In this document: positions 31,638-39,070 of the stretch, in pieces | Layout: each line of letters opens with the position of its first letter | Numbering within the stretch: the stretch's first letter is position 1 | Source of the DNA: Pseudomonas sp. LRP2-20 | GTDB taxonomy: Bacteria; Pseudomonadota; Gammaproteobacteria; Pseudomonadales; Pseudomonadaceae | Direction of reading: 5' to 3' | NCBI RefSeq assembly: GCF_024349685.1 | Contig: NZ_AP025944.1 | Location: forward strand, 3,912,001-3,976,000 | DNA: 64,000 nt | Program-made: the position numbers and the translations under genes | Notes under the pieces: model-generated | The model's database searches: none | The model's input: the letters and a program-made list of their open reading frames with translations, nothing else | What the model was told of the DNA's origin: nothing

Positions 31638-31732
31638 GTTAATTATCGGAATCGACTTCAGTGGGCTTTTTAATACAGCCCGCTGCCCTGCCTGCATCAA
31701 GAAATGCACTGCGGTCGATCCTGATAATTAAT
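31638..31732. promoter_or_regulatory. Two inverted operator-like sites in the divergent control region
   Basis: GTTAATTATCGGAATCGAC (31638-31656) and, inverted, GTCGATCCTGATAATTAAT (31714-31732) match in 16 of 19 positions as reverse complements. The sites are 57 bp apart and lie in a 280-bp gap between the MFS gene and the amidohydrolase. A symmetric pair like this fits a regulator that controls both divergent promoters; the LysR-type regulator at 37244 is the best candidate nearby. Confidence 0.6.
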
Positions 31733-31797
31733 TTGTGAGGGAGCGGGATCCTCCCTACCGTATGGCGCTACCCAAGCCTCGGAAAAAAGGCCCCCTC

Positions 31798-33015
31798 ATG
31801 AACGACCGTGAGTTCATCAATGCCATCGATGCCGATGGCCAGCCCCTGAACATCGCCGTACGCAACGGCCGCATCAGCCACATCGGCCCGCAACGCGCCA
31901 GCATCGCCGCCGATGAAACCATCGACCTCGAAGGGCTGCTGGTGCTGCCCGGCTTCGTCGACGGCCACATCCATCTGGACAAGAGCTTTGTCGGCGACCG
32001 CTGGCGCCCGCACCAGCCGGTCGCCAGCCTGCGCGAGCGGCTGGCCGTGGAAAAGCGCGAGCTCGCCAGCGCCCCACCGATCGTCGAGCGTGCCGACGCG
32101 CTGATCCGCCAGGCCGCCTCGTTCGGCACCCTGGCCATGCGCTGCCATGTCGACGTCGACGCCACCACCGGCCTGGCCAACCTGCGCGCCATCCTCGAAG
32201 CCCGGGACACGTGGAAAGACCTGATCGACATCGAGCTGGTGGCCTTCCCACAAGCCGGCGTGGTGAGCTGCCCCGGCACCGCCGAAGTGATGGAAGCTGC
32301 CGTGCGCGAGGGCTTGCAGGTGGTCGGCGGCATCGACCCGACCACCCTGGATGGCGACGCCGAAGCCCAGCTTGATATCGTTTTCGGCATTGCCGAGCGG
32401 CATGGCGTGAAGGTCGACATCCACCTGCATGAGCCCGGCGACACCTGCATCGCCCAGCTCGAACGCATCGCCGCCCGCACCCAGGCACTGGGCATGCAAG
32501 GCCTGGTTGCGGTCAGCCACGCCTATGGCCTGGGCGATGTCAGCGACGCGGTAGTCGACCGCAGCGCAGCAGTGCTGGCCCGTGCCGGCGTGTCGATCAT
32601 GACCAACGCTCCCGGCGAACACGCCTTCCCGCCCGTACTGCGCCTGCGTGCTGGTGGCGTGCGGGTGTTCACTGGCAACGACAACATCCAGGACGCCTGG
32701 TGGCCCTATGGCAACGGCGACATGCTGCAACGGGCGATGCTGGTCAGCTACCGCTCGGGCTTCAATACCGACGAGGAATTGCGGGTAGCGCTGGAGATGG
32801 CGACCGTGGCCAGCGCCGGGGTGATGGGCAAGCAGGATTACGGGTTGAGGGTGGGCAATGAAGCCAGCTTCGTGCTGTTCAAGGCGCCAAATGCTGCGGC
32901 GGCGGTGGCAGCGGCCATTCATGAGCGGGTGATCGTGCGCCATGGCGCGTTCTGGGGCGGGCCTGCACAGTTGCAATTGAAGGCTGCGCAGTTCGCTACC
33001 GAATTGCGTCGCTAG
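31798..33015 (+). CDS. Amidohydrolase, cytosine deaminase-like
   Basis: The 405-residue protein belongs to the amidohydrolase superfamily: H57-x-H59 metal ligands in GFVDGHIHLDKSF, a MRCHVDVD segment, VDIHLHEPGD, VSHAYGLGD and TGNDNIQDAWWPYGNGDM, all in the CodA order. It probably deaminates or hydrolyses a cytosine-like or related heterocycle. The ATG at 31798 is preferred (MNDREFINAIDADG). The final codons GAATTGCGTCGC and the TAG are part of the first unit of the tandem array that follows; in the other units the TAG is CAG, so array recombination would lengthen this protein. Confidence 0.85.
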   Translation: MNDREFINAIDADGQPLNIAVRNGRISHIGPQRASIAADETIDLEGLLVLPGFVDGHIHLDKSFVGDRWRPHQPVASLRERLAVEKRELASAPPIVERADALIRQAASFGTLAMRCHVDVDATTGLANLRAILEARDTWKDLIDIELVAFPQAGVVSCPGTAEVMEAAVREGLQVVGGIDPTTLDGDAEAQLDIVFGIAERHGVKVDIHLHEPGDTCIAQLERIAARTQALGMQGLVAVSHAYGLGDVSDAVVDRSAAVLARAGVSIMTNAPGEHAFPPVLRLRAGGVRVFTGNDNIQDAWWPYGNGDMLQRAMLVSYRSGFNTDEELRVALEMATVASAGVMGKQDYGLRVGNEASFVLFKAPNAAAAVAAAIHERVIVRHGAFWGGPAQLQLKAAQFATELRR

Positions 33016-35183
33016 AGCGCTCTCTGGGGCCGCTCTGCGGCCCATCGCCGGCAAGCGCGGCTCCCACACAGGATTTGCGCCAGCTGGGCGTCCCGAGCAC
33101 TTGCACGAACCCTGTGGGAGCCGCGCTTGCCGGCGATGGGCTGCGAAGCAGCCCCCCTGATGACACACCAATTGCCAATTGTTACGCCTGCGATAAGTTC
33201 ATGGCCGCTAACCTGATGGGCAAATCATCAGGAGGCACAGAACATGGACTGTCCCCACTCAGATCGCAACTGAGGCAGTAAGGCCTGCCGAATTGCGTCG
33301 CCAGAGCGCTCTCTGGGGCCGCTCTGCGGCCCATCGCCGGCAAGCGCGGCTCCCACACAGGATTTGCGCCAGCTGGACGTCCCGAGCACTTGCACGAACC
33401 CTGTGGGAGCCGCGCTTGCCGGCGATGGGCTGCGAAGCAGCCCCCCTGATGACACACCAATTGCCAATTGTTACGCCTGCGATAAGTTCATGGCCGCTAA
33501 CCTGATGGACAAATCATCAGGAGGCACGGAACATGGACTGTCCCCACTCAGATCGCAACTGGGGCAGTAAGGCCTGCCGAATTGCGTCGCCAGAGCGCTC
33601 TCTGGGGCCGCTCTGCGGCCCATCGCCGGCAAGCGCGGCTCCCACACAGGATTTGCGCCAGCTGGAAGTCCCGCGCACTTGCACGAACCCTGTGGGAGCC
33701 GCGCTTGCCGGCGATGGGCTGCGAAGCAGCCCCCCTGATGACACACCAATTGCCAATTGTTACGCCTGCGATAAGTTCATGGCCGCTAACCTGATGGGCA
33801 AATCATCAGGAGGCACGGAACATGGACTGTCCCCACTCAGATCGCAACTGAGGCAGTAAGGCCTGCCGAATTGCGTCGCCAGAGCGCTCTCTGGGGCCGC
33901 TCTGCGGCCCATCGCCGGCAAGCGCGGCTCCCACACAGGATTTGCGCCAGCTGGAAGTCCCGCGCACTTGCACGAACCCTGTGGGAGCCGCGCTTGCCGG
34001 CGATGGGCTGCGAAGCAGCCCCCCTGATGACACACCAATTGCCAATTGTTACGCCTGCGATAAGTTCATGGCCGCTAACCTGATGGGCAAATCATCAGGA
34101 GGCACGGAACATGGACTGTCCCCACTCAGATCGCAACTGAGGCAGTAAGGCCTGCCGAATTGCGTCGCCAGAGCGCTCTCTGGGGCCGCTCTGCGGCCCA
34201 TCGCCGGCAAGCGCGGCTCCCACACAGGATTTGCGCCAGCTGGAAGTCCCGAGCACTTGCACGAACCCTGTGGGAGCCGCGCTTGCCGGCGATGGGCTGC
34301 GAAGCAGCCCCCTAGAGACACACCAAGTGCCAATTCTCACGCCATCGATAGACTCATGGCCGCTAGCCTGATGGGTAAATCATCAGGAGGCAGAGAACAT
34401 GGACCGTCCCCACTCAGATCGCAACTGGGGCAGTAAGGCCTGCCGAATTGCGTCGCCAGAGCGCTCTCTGGGGCCGCTCTGCGGCCCATCGCCGGCAAGC
34501 GCGGCTCCCACACCGGATTTGCGCCAGCTGGAAGTCCCGAGCACTTGCACGAACCCTGTGGGAGCCGCGCTTGCCGGCGATGGGCTGCGAAGCAGCCCCC
34601 CTGATGACACGCCAATTGCCAATTGTTACGCCTGCGATAAGTTCATGGCCGCTAACCTGATGGGCAAATCATCAGGAGGCACGGAACATGGACTGTCCCC
34701 ACTCAGATCGCAACTGAGGCAGTAAGGCCTGCCGAATTGCGTCGCCAGAGCGCTCTCTGGGGCCGCTCTGCGGCCCATCGCCGGCAAGCGCGGCTCCCAC
34801 ACAGGATTTGCGCCAGCTGGAAGTCCCGCGCACTTGCACGAACCCTGTGGGAGCCGCGCTTGCCGGCGATGGGCTGCGAAGCAGCCCCCCTGATGACACA
34901 CCAATTGCCAATTGTTACGCCTGCGATAAGTTCATGGCCGCTAACCTGATGGACAAATCATCAGGAGGCACGGAACATGGACTGTCCCCACTCAGATCGC
35001 AACTGGGGCAGTAAGGCCTGCCGAATTGCGTCGCCAGAGCGCTCTCTGGGGCCGCTCTGCGGCCCATCGCCGGCAAGCGCGGCTCCCACACAGGATTTGC
35101 GCCAGCTGGAAGTCCCGCGCACTTGCACGAACCCTGGACTGCCCCCAAGAAGTTGGACAAAAAATCCAACCCTTGGGGGACCT

Positions 35184-35702
35184 ATGGGCAAGTACACAGA
35201 GCAGTTCAAGCTCACAGCCATCACCGCTTACCTGGATGGCAATAATGGCTTCCGAAAGGTAGCCCAACATTTCGGTATCGACTTCAGCCTGCTGCGCCGA
35301 TGGGTTTCCAGCTATCAGCGCAATTCCAGCCTTCCTCCACGTTCGCCTGGGCGGGGTTATGACGACGATTTTAAGCGGCAGGTGGTCAGCTACATGCACG
35401 AGCATCGTCTTTCTATGCGGCAAACCGCAGCGCATTTTGGCCTCGGCCAATCGTCGCGGATAGGCAACTGGCAGCGGCAGTACTACAGTGGTGACCTTGT
35501 AGCTCCCGTCGACCGCCAGAAAAAGCCGATCAAAGTGCCGAAGAAGATCAAACCTGCAAAACCCACAGATACCGACGACTCGCAAAAGTCCCGAGACCAA
35601 CTGATGGCGGAGCTCGAATACCTGCGCATGGAGAATGCTGTTTTAAAGGAGCTCAAGGCTTTACGGGAGGAAAAGGAACGAATATCGGGGAAAAAGCCCT
35701 GA
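35184..35702 (+). CDS. IS3-family OrfA (helix-turn-helix protein)
   Basis: The 172-residue protein begins MGKYTEQFKLTAITAYLDGN, has an HTH (GFRKVAQHFGIDFSLLRRWV), a second HTH-like segment (SMRQTAAHFGLGQSSRIGNW) and a C-terminal leucine-zipper-like helix (RDQLMAELEYLRMENAVLKE). It binds the IS ends and, by -1 frameshifting, forms the OrfAB transposase. Upstream of its ATG the frame remains open through the IS end into the array, so a longer fused start at 34977 is possible. Confidence 0.92.
   Translation: MGKYTEQFKLTAITAYLDGNNGFRKVAQHFGIDFSLLRRWVSSYQRNSSLPPRSPGRGYDDDFKRQVVSYMHEHRLSMRQTAAHFGLGQSSRIGNWQRQYYSGDLVAPVDRQKKPIKVPKKIKPAKPTDTDDSQKSRDQLMAELEYLRMENAVLKELKALREEKERISGKKP
35690..35696 (+). 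promoter_or_regulatory. Programmed -1 frameshift heptamer G AAA AAG
   Basis: Near the orfA end the zero frame reads GGG AAA AAG CCC TGA. Slipping back one base on G_AAA_AAG continues as GCC CTG ATC GTT TCC AGG, which is the normal OrfB N-terminus (ALIVSRLKRRFPLPDLL). This is the usual arrangement for making OrfAB. Confidence 0.8.
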
Positions 35703-35731
35703 TCGTTTCCAGGCTCAAACGTAGATTTCCT

Positions 35732-36538
35732 TTGCCTGACCTGCTGGGGCTGGTCGGGCTGGCTCGCAGTACCTTTTATTATCAGGTGCAAAGCCAGCAG
35801 AAGCCGGACAAATATGCCGAGCTTAACGAGAAGATTCAGCAGATCTATCACAAAGAGAAAGGGCGCTACGGCTATCGACGCGTTGCACTCGTGATTAGAA
35901 AGGAGGGGGTGCAGGTCAACAAGAAGGTCATCGAGAAACTGATGGCTGCCCTAGGGTTGAAGTCACTGGTACGCCCCAAGAAATATCAGTCCTACCGAGG
36001 TGCCGTGGGCAAGATAGCGGCGAATTTGCTGGAGCGAAATTTCGTCGCCCAGCGTCCTAACCAAAAATGGGTGAGTGACGTAACCGAGTTCAAGGTGGCT
36101 CAACAGAAGCTCTATCTTTCGCCGGTGATGGACTTGTACAACGGGGAAATCATCGCCTATGAGACGGCTAGCCGCCCCCAGTACAGCCTGGTTGGAAATA
36201 TGCTGGATAAGGCACTCAATACCTTGGGAGAAAAGCCGAAGCTAGTGCTCCACACCGACCAGGGATGGCAGTACCAGCAGGCTCAATATCGTCACAAGCT
36301 TCGCAGTCGCGGCGTGAAACAGAGCATGTCTCGTAAAGGCAATTGCCTGGACAATGCGGCTATGGAAAGCTTCTTCGGGACGCTCAAGTCAGAGTTTTTC
36401 TACCTAAAGCGTTTCGAGAGTATTGATGAATTGAAAGCAGGCCTGGATGAGTACATTCACTACTACAACCATGACCGCATCAAGCTGAAGCTCAATGGCC
36501 TGAGCCCTGTCGAGTACAGGACCCAGGCGGCAGCTTAA
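35732..36538 (+). CDS. IS3-family OrfB (DDE integrase-type transposase)
   Basis: The 268-residue frame holds the catalytic rve domain: an HTH_21 region (GRYGYRRVALVIRKEGVQVN), QKWVSDVTEF with the first Asp, LHTDQGWQYQ with the second Asp and NCLDNAAMESFFGTLKSE with the Glu, so DDE is complete. It is normally expressed as a fusion with OrfA after frameshifting at 35690; the ATG at 35732 is only the first in-frame start, and the real OrfB segment begins about 12 codons earlier. Confidence 0.93.
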   Translation: MPDLLGLVGLARSTFYYQVQSQQKPDKYAELNEKIQQIYHKEKGRYGYRRVALVIRKEGVQVNKKVIEKLMAALGLKSLVRPKKYQSYRGAVGKIAANLLERNFVAQRPNQKWVSDVTEFKVAQQKLYLSPVMDLYNGEIIAYETASRPQYSLVGNMLDKALNTLGEKPKLVLHTDQGWQYQQAQYRHKLRSRGVKQSMSRKGNCLDNAAMESFFGTLKSEFFYLKRFESIDELKAGLDEYIHYYNHDRIKLKLNGLSPVEYRTQAAA

Positions 36539-36700
36539 AACTGTCCAACTTTTGGGGGGCAGTCCAACCCTGTGGGAGCCGCGCTTGCCGGCGATGGGCT
36601 GCGAAGCAGCCCCCTAGAGACACACCAAGTGCCAATTCTCACGCCATCGATAGACTCATGGCCGCTAGCCTGAGGGGTAAATCATCAGGAGGCAGAGAAC

Positions 36701-37156
36701 ATGGACCGTCCCCATTCAGAGCAATTGAGACTTGGCCGGTTCTCAGAAACTAGTCGACTGTATCTGCTCACCAGCACGACGTTGGGCAGGGCGCATATCT
36801 TCAGTGAATTTCACTCAGCCCGTGTGCTGGTGAATCAATTCCGTCAGGCGCAAGAGGAAGGCGCCGCCCGATCTCTGGCCTGGGTGGTGATGCCTGACCA
36901 TTTCCACTGGCTGGTCGAGCTCGGGCCAATGAGCTTGAGGCAACTGATGCGGCGCGTGAAGTCGCGAAGCACCCTGATGATCAACCGGCACAGAGGACGA
37001 AGCGGGCAACTGTGGCAGAAAGGCTTTCATGACCGGGCGCTATGCCGTGAAGAAGATGTCCAGGCAGTGGCGCGGTACATCATCATGAACCCGAAGCGAG
37101 CAGGCTTGGTCGAGAGCGTCGGCGACTATCCACATTGGGATGCAATCTGGCTCTGA
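36701..37156 (+). CDS. REP-associated tyrosine transposase (RAYT, Y1/HUH family)
   Basis: The 151-residue protein has the HUH motif H67-F-H69 (VVMPDHFHWLVEL), the RAYT signature GQLWQKGFHDRAL, and the catalytic Tyr126 in QAVARYIIMNPKRAGLV. RAYTs are single-domain tyrosine transposases thought to move or process REP palindromes by single-strand cleavage. The gene is the only complete copy of the sequence whose leader is repeated seven times upstream. The ribosome site AGGAGG (36687-36692) is identical to that in each unit. It lies directly beside its likely REP substrates. Confidence 0.93.
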   Translation: MDRPHSEQLRLGRFSETSRLYLLTSTTLGRAHIFSEFHSARVLVNQFRQAQEEGAARSLAWVVMPDHFHWLVELGPMSLRQLMRRVKSRSTLMINRHRGRSGQLWQKGFHDRALCREEDVQAVARYIIMNPKRAGLVESVGDYPHWDAIWL

Positions 37157-37177
37157 TCATGCCGAGCAGGCTACTCC

Positions 37178-37242
37178 ACACCCGTGGGAGCCGCGCTTGT
37201 CGTGGCGACGAACCGCGGCGATGGGCTGCAAGGCAGCACCCC
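37178..37242. repeat. Degenerate REP pair after the RAYT gene
   Basis: CCCGTGGGAGCCGCGCTTGT and GCGGCGATGGGCTGCAAGGC with an insertion of TGGCGACGAAC show the array-type REP (GTGGGAGCCGCGCTTG) in decayed form. It flanks RAYT on the other side, so the gene is bracketed by REPs, as is typical. Confidence 0.65.
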
Positions 37243-37243
37243 C

Positions 37244-38122
37244 TTATTCAGCTTCGGCGCGCAGGATGCCGATCAGAATCTCGGCCAACTCCTTGACCAT
37301 CGGATCCGCCGTGGGCCGATGGAAGATCGCCGCCTCGAACACCCGAATCGGCTTGAACCCCTCCTCCGCCCCCAGCACCCGATGCCCTGGCGTCACCACC
37401 CGCGACGGCAACAGGCTGACACCCAAGCCATTGGCCACCGCCGCCTGGATACCCGCCAGGCTGGAACTGGTAAAGCCGATGCGCCAACTGCGCCCCATGG
37501 CCTCCACCGCGCTGATCATGTCATCGCGGTACAGGCCACGCGGCGGAAAGGTCACCAGCGGGATCGGGTCCTGGGCGAAGCTCGGATACTGCGCGCTGTC
37601 GATCCACTCGATACGCTCCGGCTGGCAGGCATTGGCCTCGCGGCTGTGGCGCCGCTGCTTGACCAGCACCAGGTCCAGCTCGCCACGGTCATAGGTGCTC
37701 ATCAGGTCGCGGCTCAGGCCCCCGGTGATCTCCAGCTTGACGGTCGGGTTGAGCCGGTTGAACGCGGCCAGCGCCTGCATCGTCTTGCCCGCGACAAAAT
37801 CGTCCGGCAGGCCGATGCGCACCGTGACCGAGACCCCGCCCGACATCGCTTCGCTCAGCTGATTGCTGACCGCCAGCAGGTGCCGTGCATAGCGCAACAG
37901 CGTCTCGCCAGCGTCGGTCGGGTGCACCTCGCGGTTGCTGCGGTCGAGCAACTGGTGGCCGACCATCTCCTCCAGCCGGCGCACCTTCTGGCTGACCGTG
38001 GACTGGGTGGAGTGCAGGCGCGCGGCGGCGGTGGTGAAGCTGCCACAGTCGGCCACCATGACCACGGCGCGGAGCATGTCCAGGTCGTAGATGGCGCGGT
38101 TGGGTTTGGTGCTGTCGGTCAT
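37244..38122 (-). CDS. LysR family transcriptional regulator
   Basis: The 292-residue protein has the LysR HTH (LRAVVMVADCGSFTTAAARL then STQSTVSQKVRRLEEMVGHQ) and a periplasmic-binding-like effector domain. The ATG at 38122 (MTDSTKPNRAIYDLDM) is preferred; the frame is open 12 codons further. Before the RAYT array and IS arrived, it would have been next to the amidohydrolase, so it may regulate the MFS/amidohydrolase pair. Confidence 0.88.
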   Translation of the reverse strand: MTDSTKPNRAIYDLDMLRAVVMVADCGSFTTAAARLHSTQSTVSQKVRRLEEMVGHQLLDRSNREVHPTDAGETLLRYARHLLAVSNQLSEAMSGGVSVTVRIGLPDDFVAGKTMQALAAFNRLNPTVKLEITGGLSRDLMSTYDRGELDLVLVKQRRHSREANACQPERIEWIDSAQYPSFAQDPIPLVTFPPRGLYRDDMISAVEAMGRSWRIGFTSSSLAGIQAAVANGLGVSLLPSRVVTPGHRVLGAEEGFKPIRVFEAAIFHRPTADPMVKELAEILIGILRAEAE

Positions 38123-38265
38123 TGGCGGAGGTCGGCTTTCGAACGGGGCTGGGAGCATGATGCCTGAAGCTGAGCCACGCAGGAGCGCTTATTGCTGTCC
38201 GTTGTCACCGAGCAAGCCCAGTGAAGTAGACTTGGGCCTTTCTTTGCCCCTGCGTGGAAGTCCTG

Positions 38266-38445
38266 ATGAACAAACTGATCCTGCCTGTGGCCATTTTCGT
38301 ATGCGTGATCATCGCGGGGAAACTGGCTGAGCATTTTGGTCTTGAAGGCAGCTGGAAAATCGGTTTGCTGTGCGTAGTGGCGGCCTGCGTGCAGATCGCG
38401 GTCAACCGTATCCAGCGCTTGCAGCGGCAGAAAACTCAACGCTAA
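38266..38445 (+). CDS. Small membrane protein, 59 residues
   Basis: The sequence MNKLILPVAIFVCVIIAG... has two hydrophobic segments separated by a short EHFGLEGSWK loop and ends in a basic RIQRLQRQKTQR tail. The ATG at 38266 is preferred; a GTG 4 codons earlier is also in frame. The family is not recognised, but the two-helix layout is plausible for a real small gene. Confidence 0.6.
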   Translation: MNKLILPVAIFVCVIIAGKLAEHFGLEGSWKIGLLCVVAACVQIAVNRIQRLQRQKTQR

Positions 38446-38463
38446 GGCTTTACGGGTAGGCGC

Positions 38464-38973
38464 TTACCGAATGTGCTTGAGCTTTTCGAGCATGGCGGCA
38501 CTGCCCTTGAGGTAACCGGTGACCTCGCCATCTTCCCTTTTGAATTTGATGCCCATCACTTTGTTATCCAGCTTGACCAGTTCGACGGATGCGCGAATGA
38601 CTTCATGGGGATGAGTGACTGTCGCGGGGGCCTTACCGTTCTGGGTAGAGACTTCGCTGACGGTTTGCTCGAACACATTGCGTTCAGCGTCATACGACCA
38701 TGACGATTGCTGTACGATTTTTTGCATCGCGTTTTTGTCACTGACGATCAGAAAGTCGGTTGCTGAACCATCTGCCTTGAGCAGCAACAGCGCCAACGCC
38801 TGGGAGGTCCCGTCATCGGCGTTGGAGTACCAGAGGCCGTACAAGTCACTTTTCTGGTATCTGGCAGTTGTGACTGCCGTTTCGCTGGGCGGTTTTCCTG
38901 AGCCGGTTGTGGCGCAGGCCGCGAGTACCAGCGGTGCCAGTAATGCGATTGCTACGGTGATGGACTTTCTCAT
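38464..38973 (-). CDS. Hypothetical lipoprotein
   Basis: The 169-residue protein has a lipoprotein signal peptide (AIALLAPLVLAACATTG, lipobox LAAC) and a soluble domain with DLYGLWYSNADDGTSQALAL, which resembles a small lipocalin-like beta-sheet domain. No family is recognised. It is convergent with the small membrane protein gene and follows the GT39 gene on the same strand after a gap. Confidence 0.7.
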   Translation of the reverse strand: MRKSITVAIALLAPLVLAACATTGSGKPPSETAVTTARYQKSDLYGLWYSNADDGTSQALALLLLKADGSATDFLIVSDKNAMQKIVQQSSWSYDAERNVFEQTVSEVSTQNGKAPATVTHPHEVIRASVELVKLDNKVMGIKFKREDGEVTGYLKGSAAMLEKLKHIR

Positions 38974-39070
38974 TTTGTTCCTGATGACAGCGTTGCGGTC
39001 TGGCTATGTGACTGTGGTGTCGACGGAGCAATACGTACGCGGATCAAGCGCGACGGGCAATCCAGGGTTT

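Larger units (their letters stand above)
35135..36566 (+). mobile_element. IS3-family element (IS150-like), inserted in a REP of the array
   Basis: The element is 1432 bp. Terminal inverted repeats are TGGACTGCCCCCAAGAAGTT at the left end and TGGACTGCCCCCCAAAAGTT when the right end is read inward, 23 of 25 positions alike when extended to GGACA. It is flanked by a 4-bp direct repeat ACCC (35131-35134 and 36567-36570). Removing it restores the array sequence GAACCCTGTGGGAGCC exactly. It carries orfA and orfB in -1 register with a slippery heptamer, typical of the family, and looks complete. Confidence 0.95.
33001..36700. repeat. Eight tandem ~289-bp units, each a REP pair plus RAYT leader and start codon
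   Basis: Units start (at GAATTGCGTCGC) at 33001, 33290, 33579, 33868, 34157, 34445, 34734 and 35023: a period of 289 bp (one of 288). Each has 12 nt of the amidohydrolase end, then a REP pair with 28-nt perfect arms (33041-33068 and 33113-33140 in unit 1), then a leader and AGGAGG ribosome site, then ATG GAC TGT CCC CAC TCA (ATGs at 33244, 33533, 33822, 34111, 34399, 34688, 34977). The last unit ends in the complete RAYT gene (ATG 36701) and is split by the IS at 35135-36566. Units differ by few bases. Units 5 and 8 carry a second leader type (CCATCGATAGACTCATGGCC) while the rest have GCCTGCGATAAGTTCATGGCC. In units 1, 3, 4 and 6 the start codon leads to a 9-codon ORF (MDCPHSDRN); in units 2 and 5 the TGA is TGG and a 108-codon ORF crosses the next unit. 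Confidence 0.95.

Noticed and set aside
33182-34904. Recurrent 70-92 codon ORFs in the array on both strands
   Set aside because: They are translations of the REP pair and recur only because the unit is repeated; no independent coding evidence.
33001-35130. CRISPR array
   Set aside because: The units are 289 bp contiguous repeats without spacers and contain REP palindromes and a gene leader.
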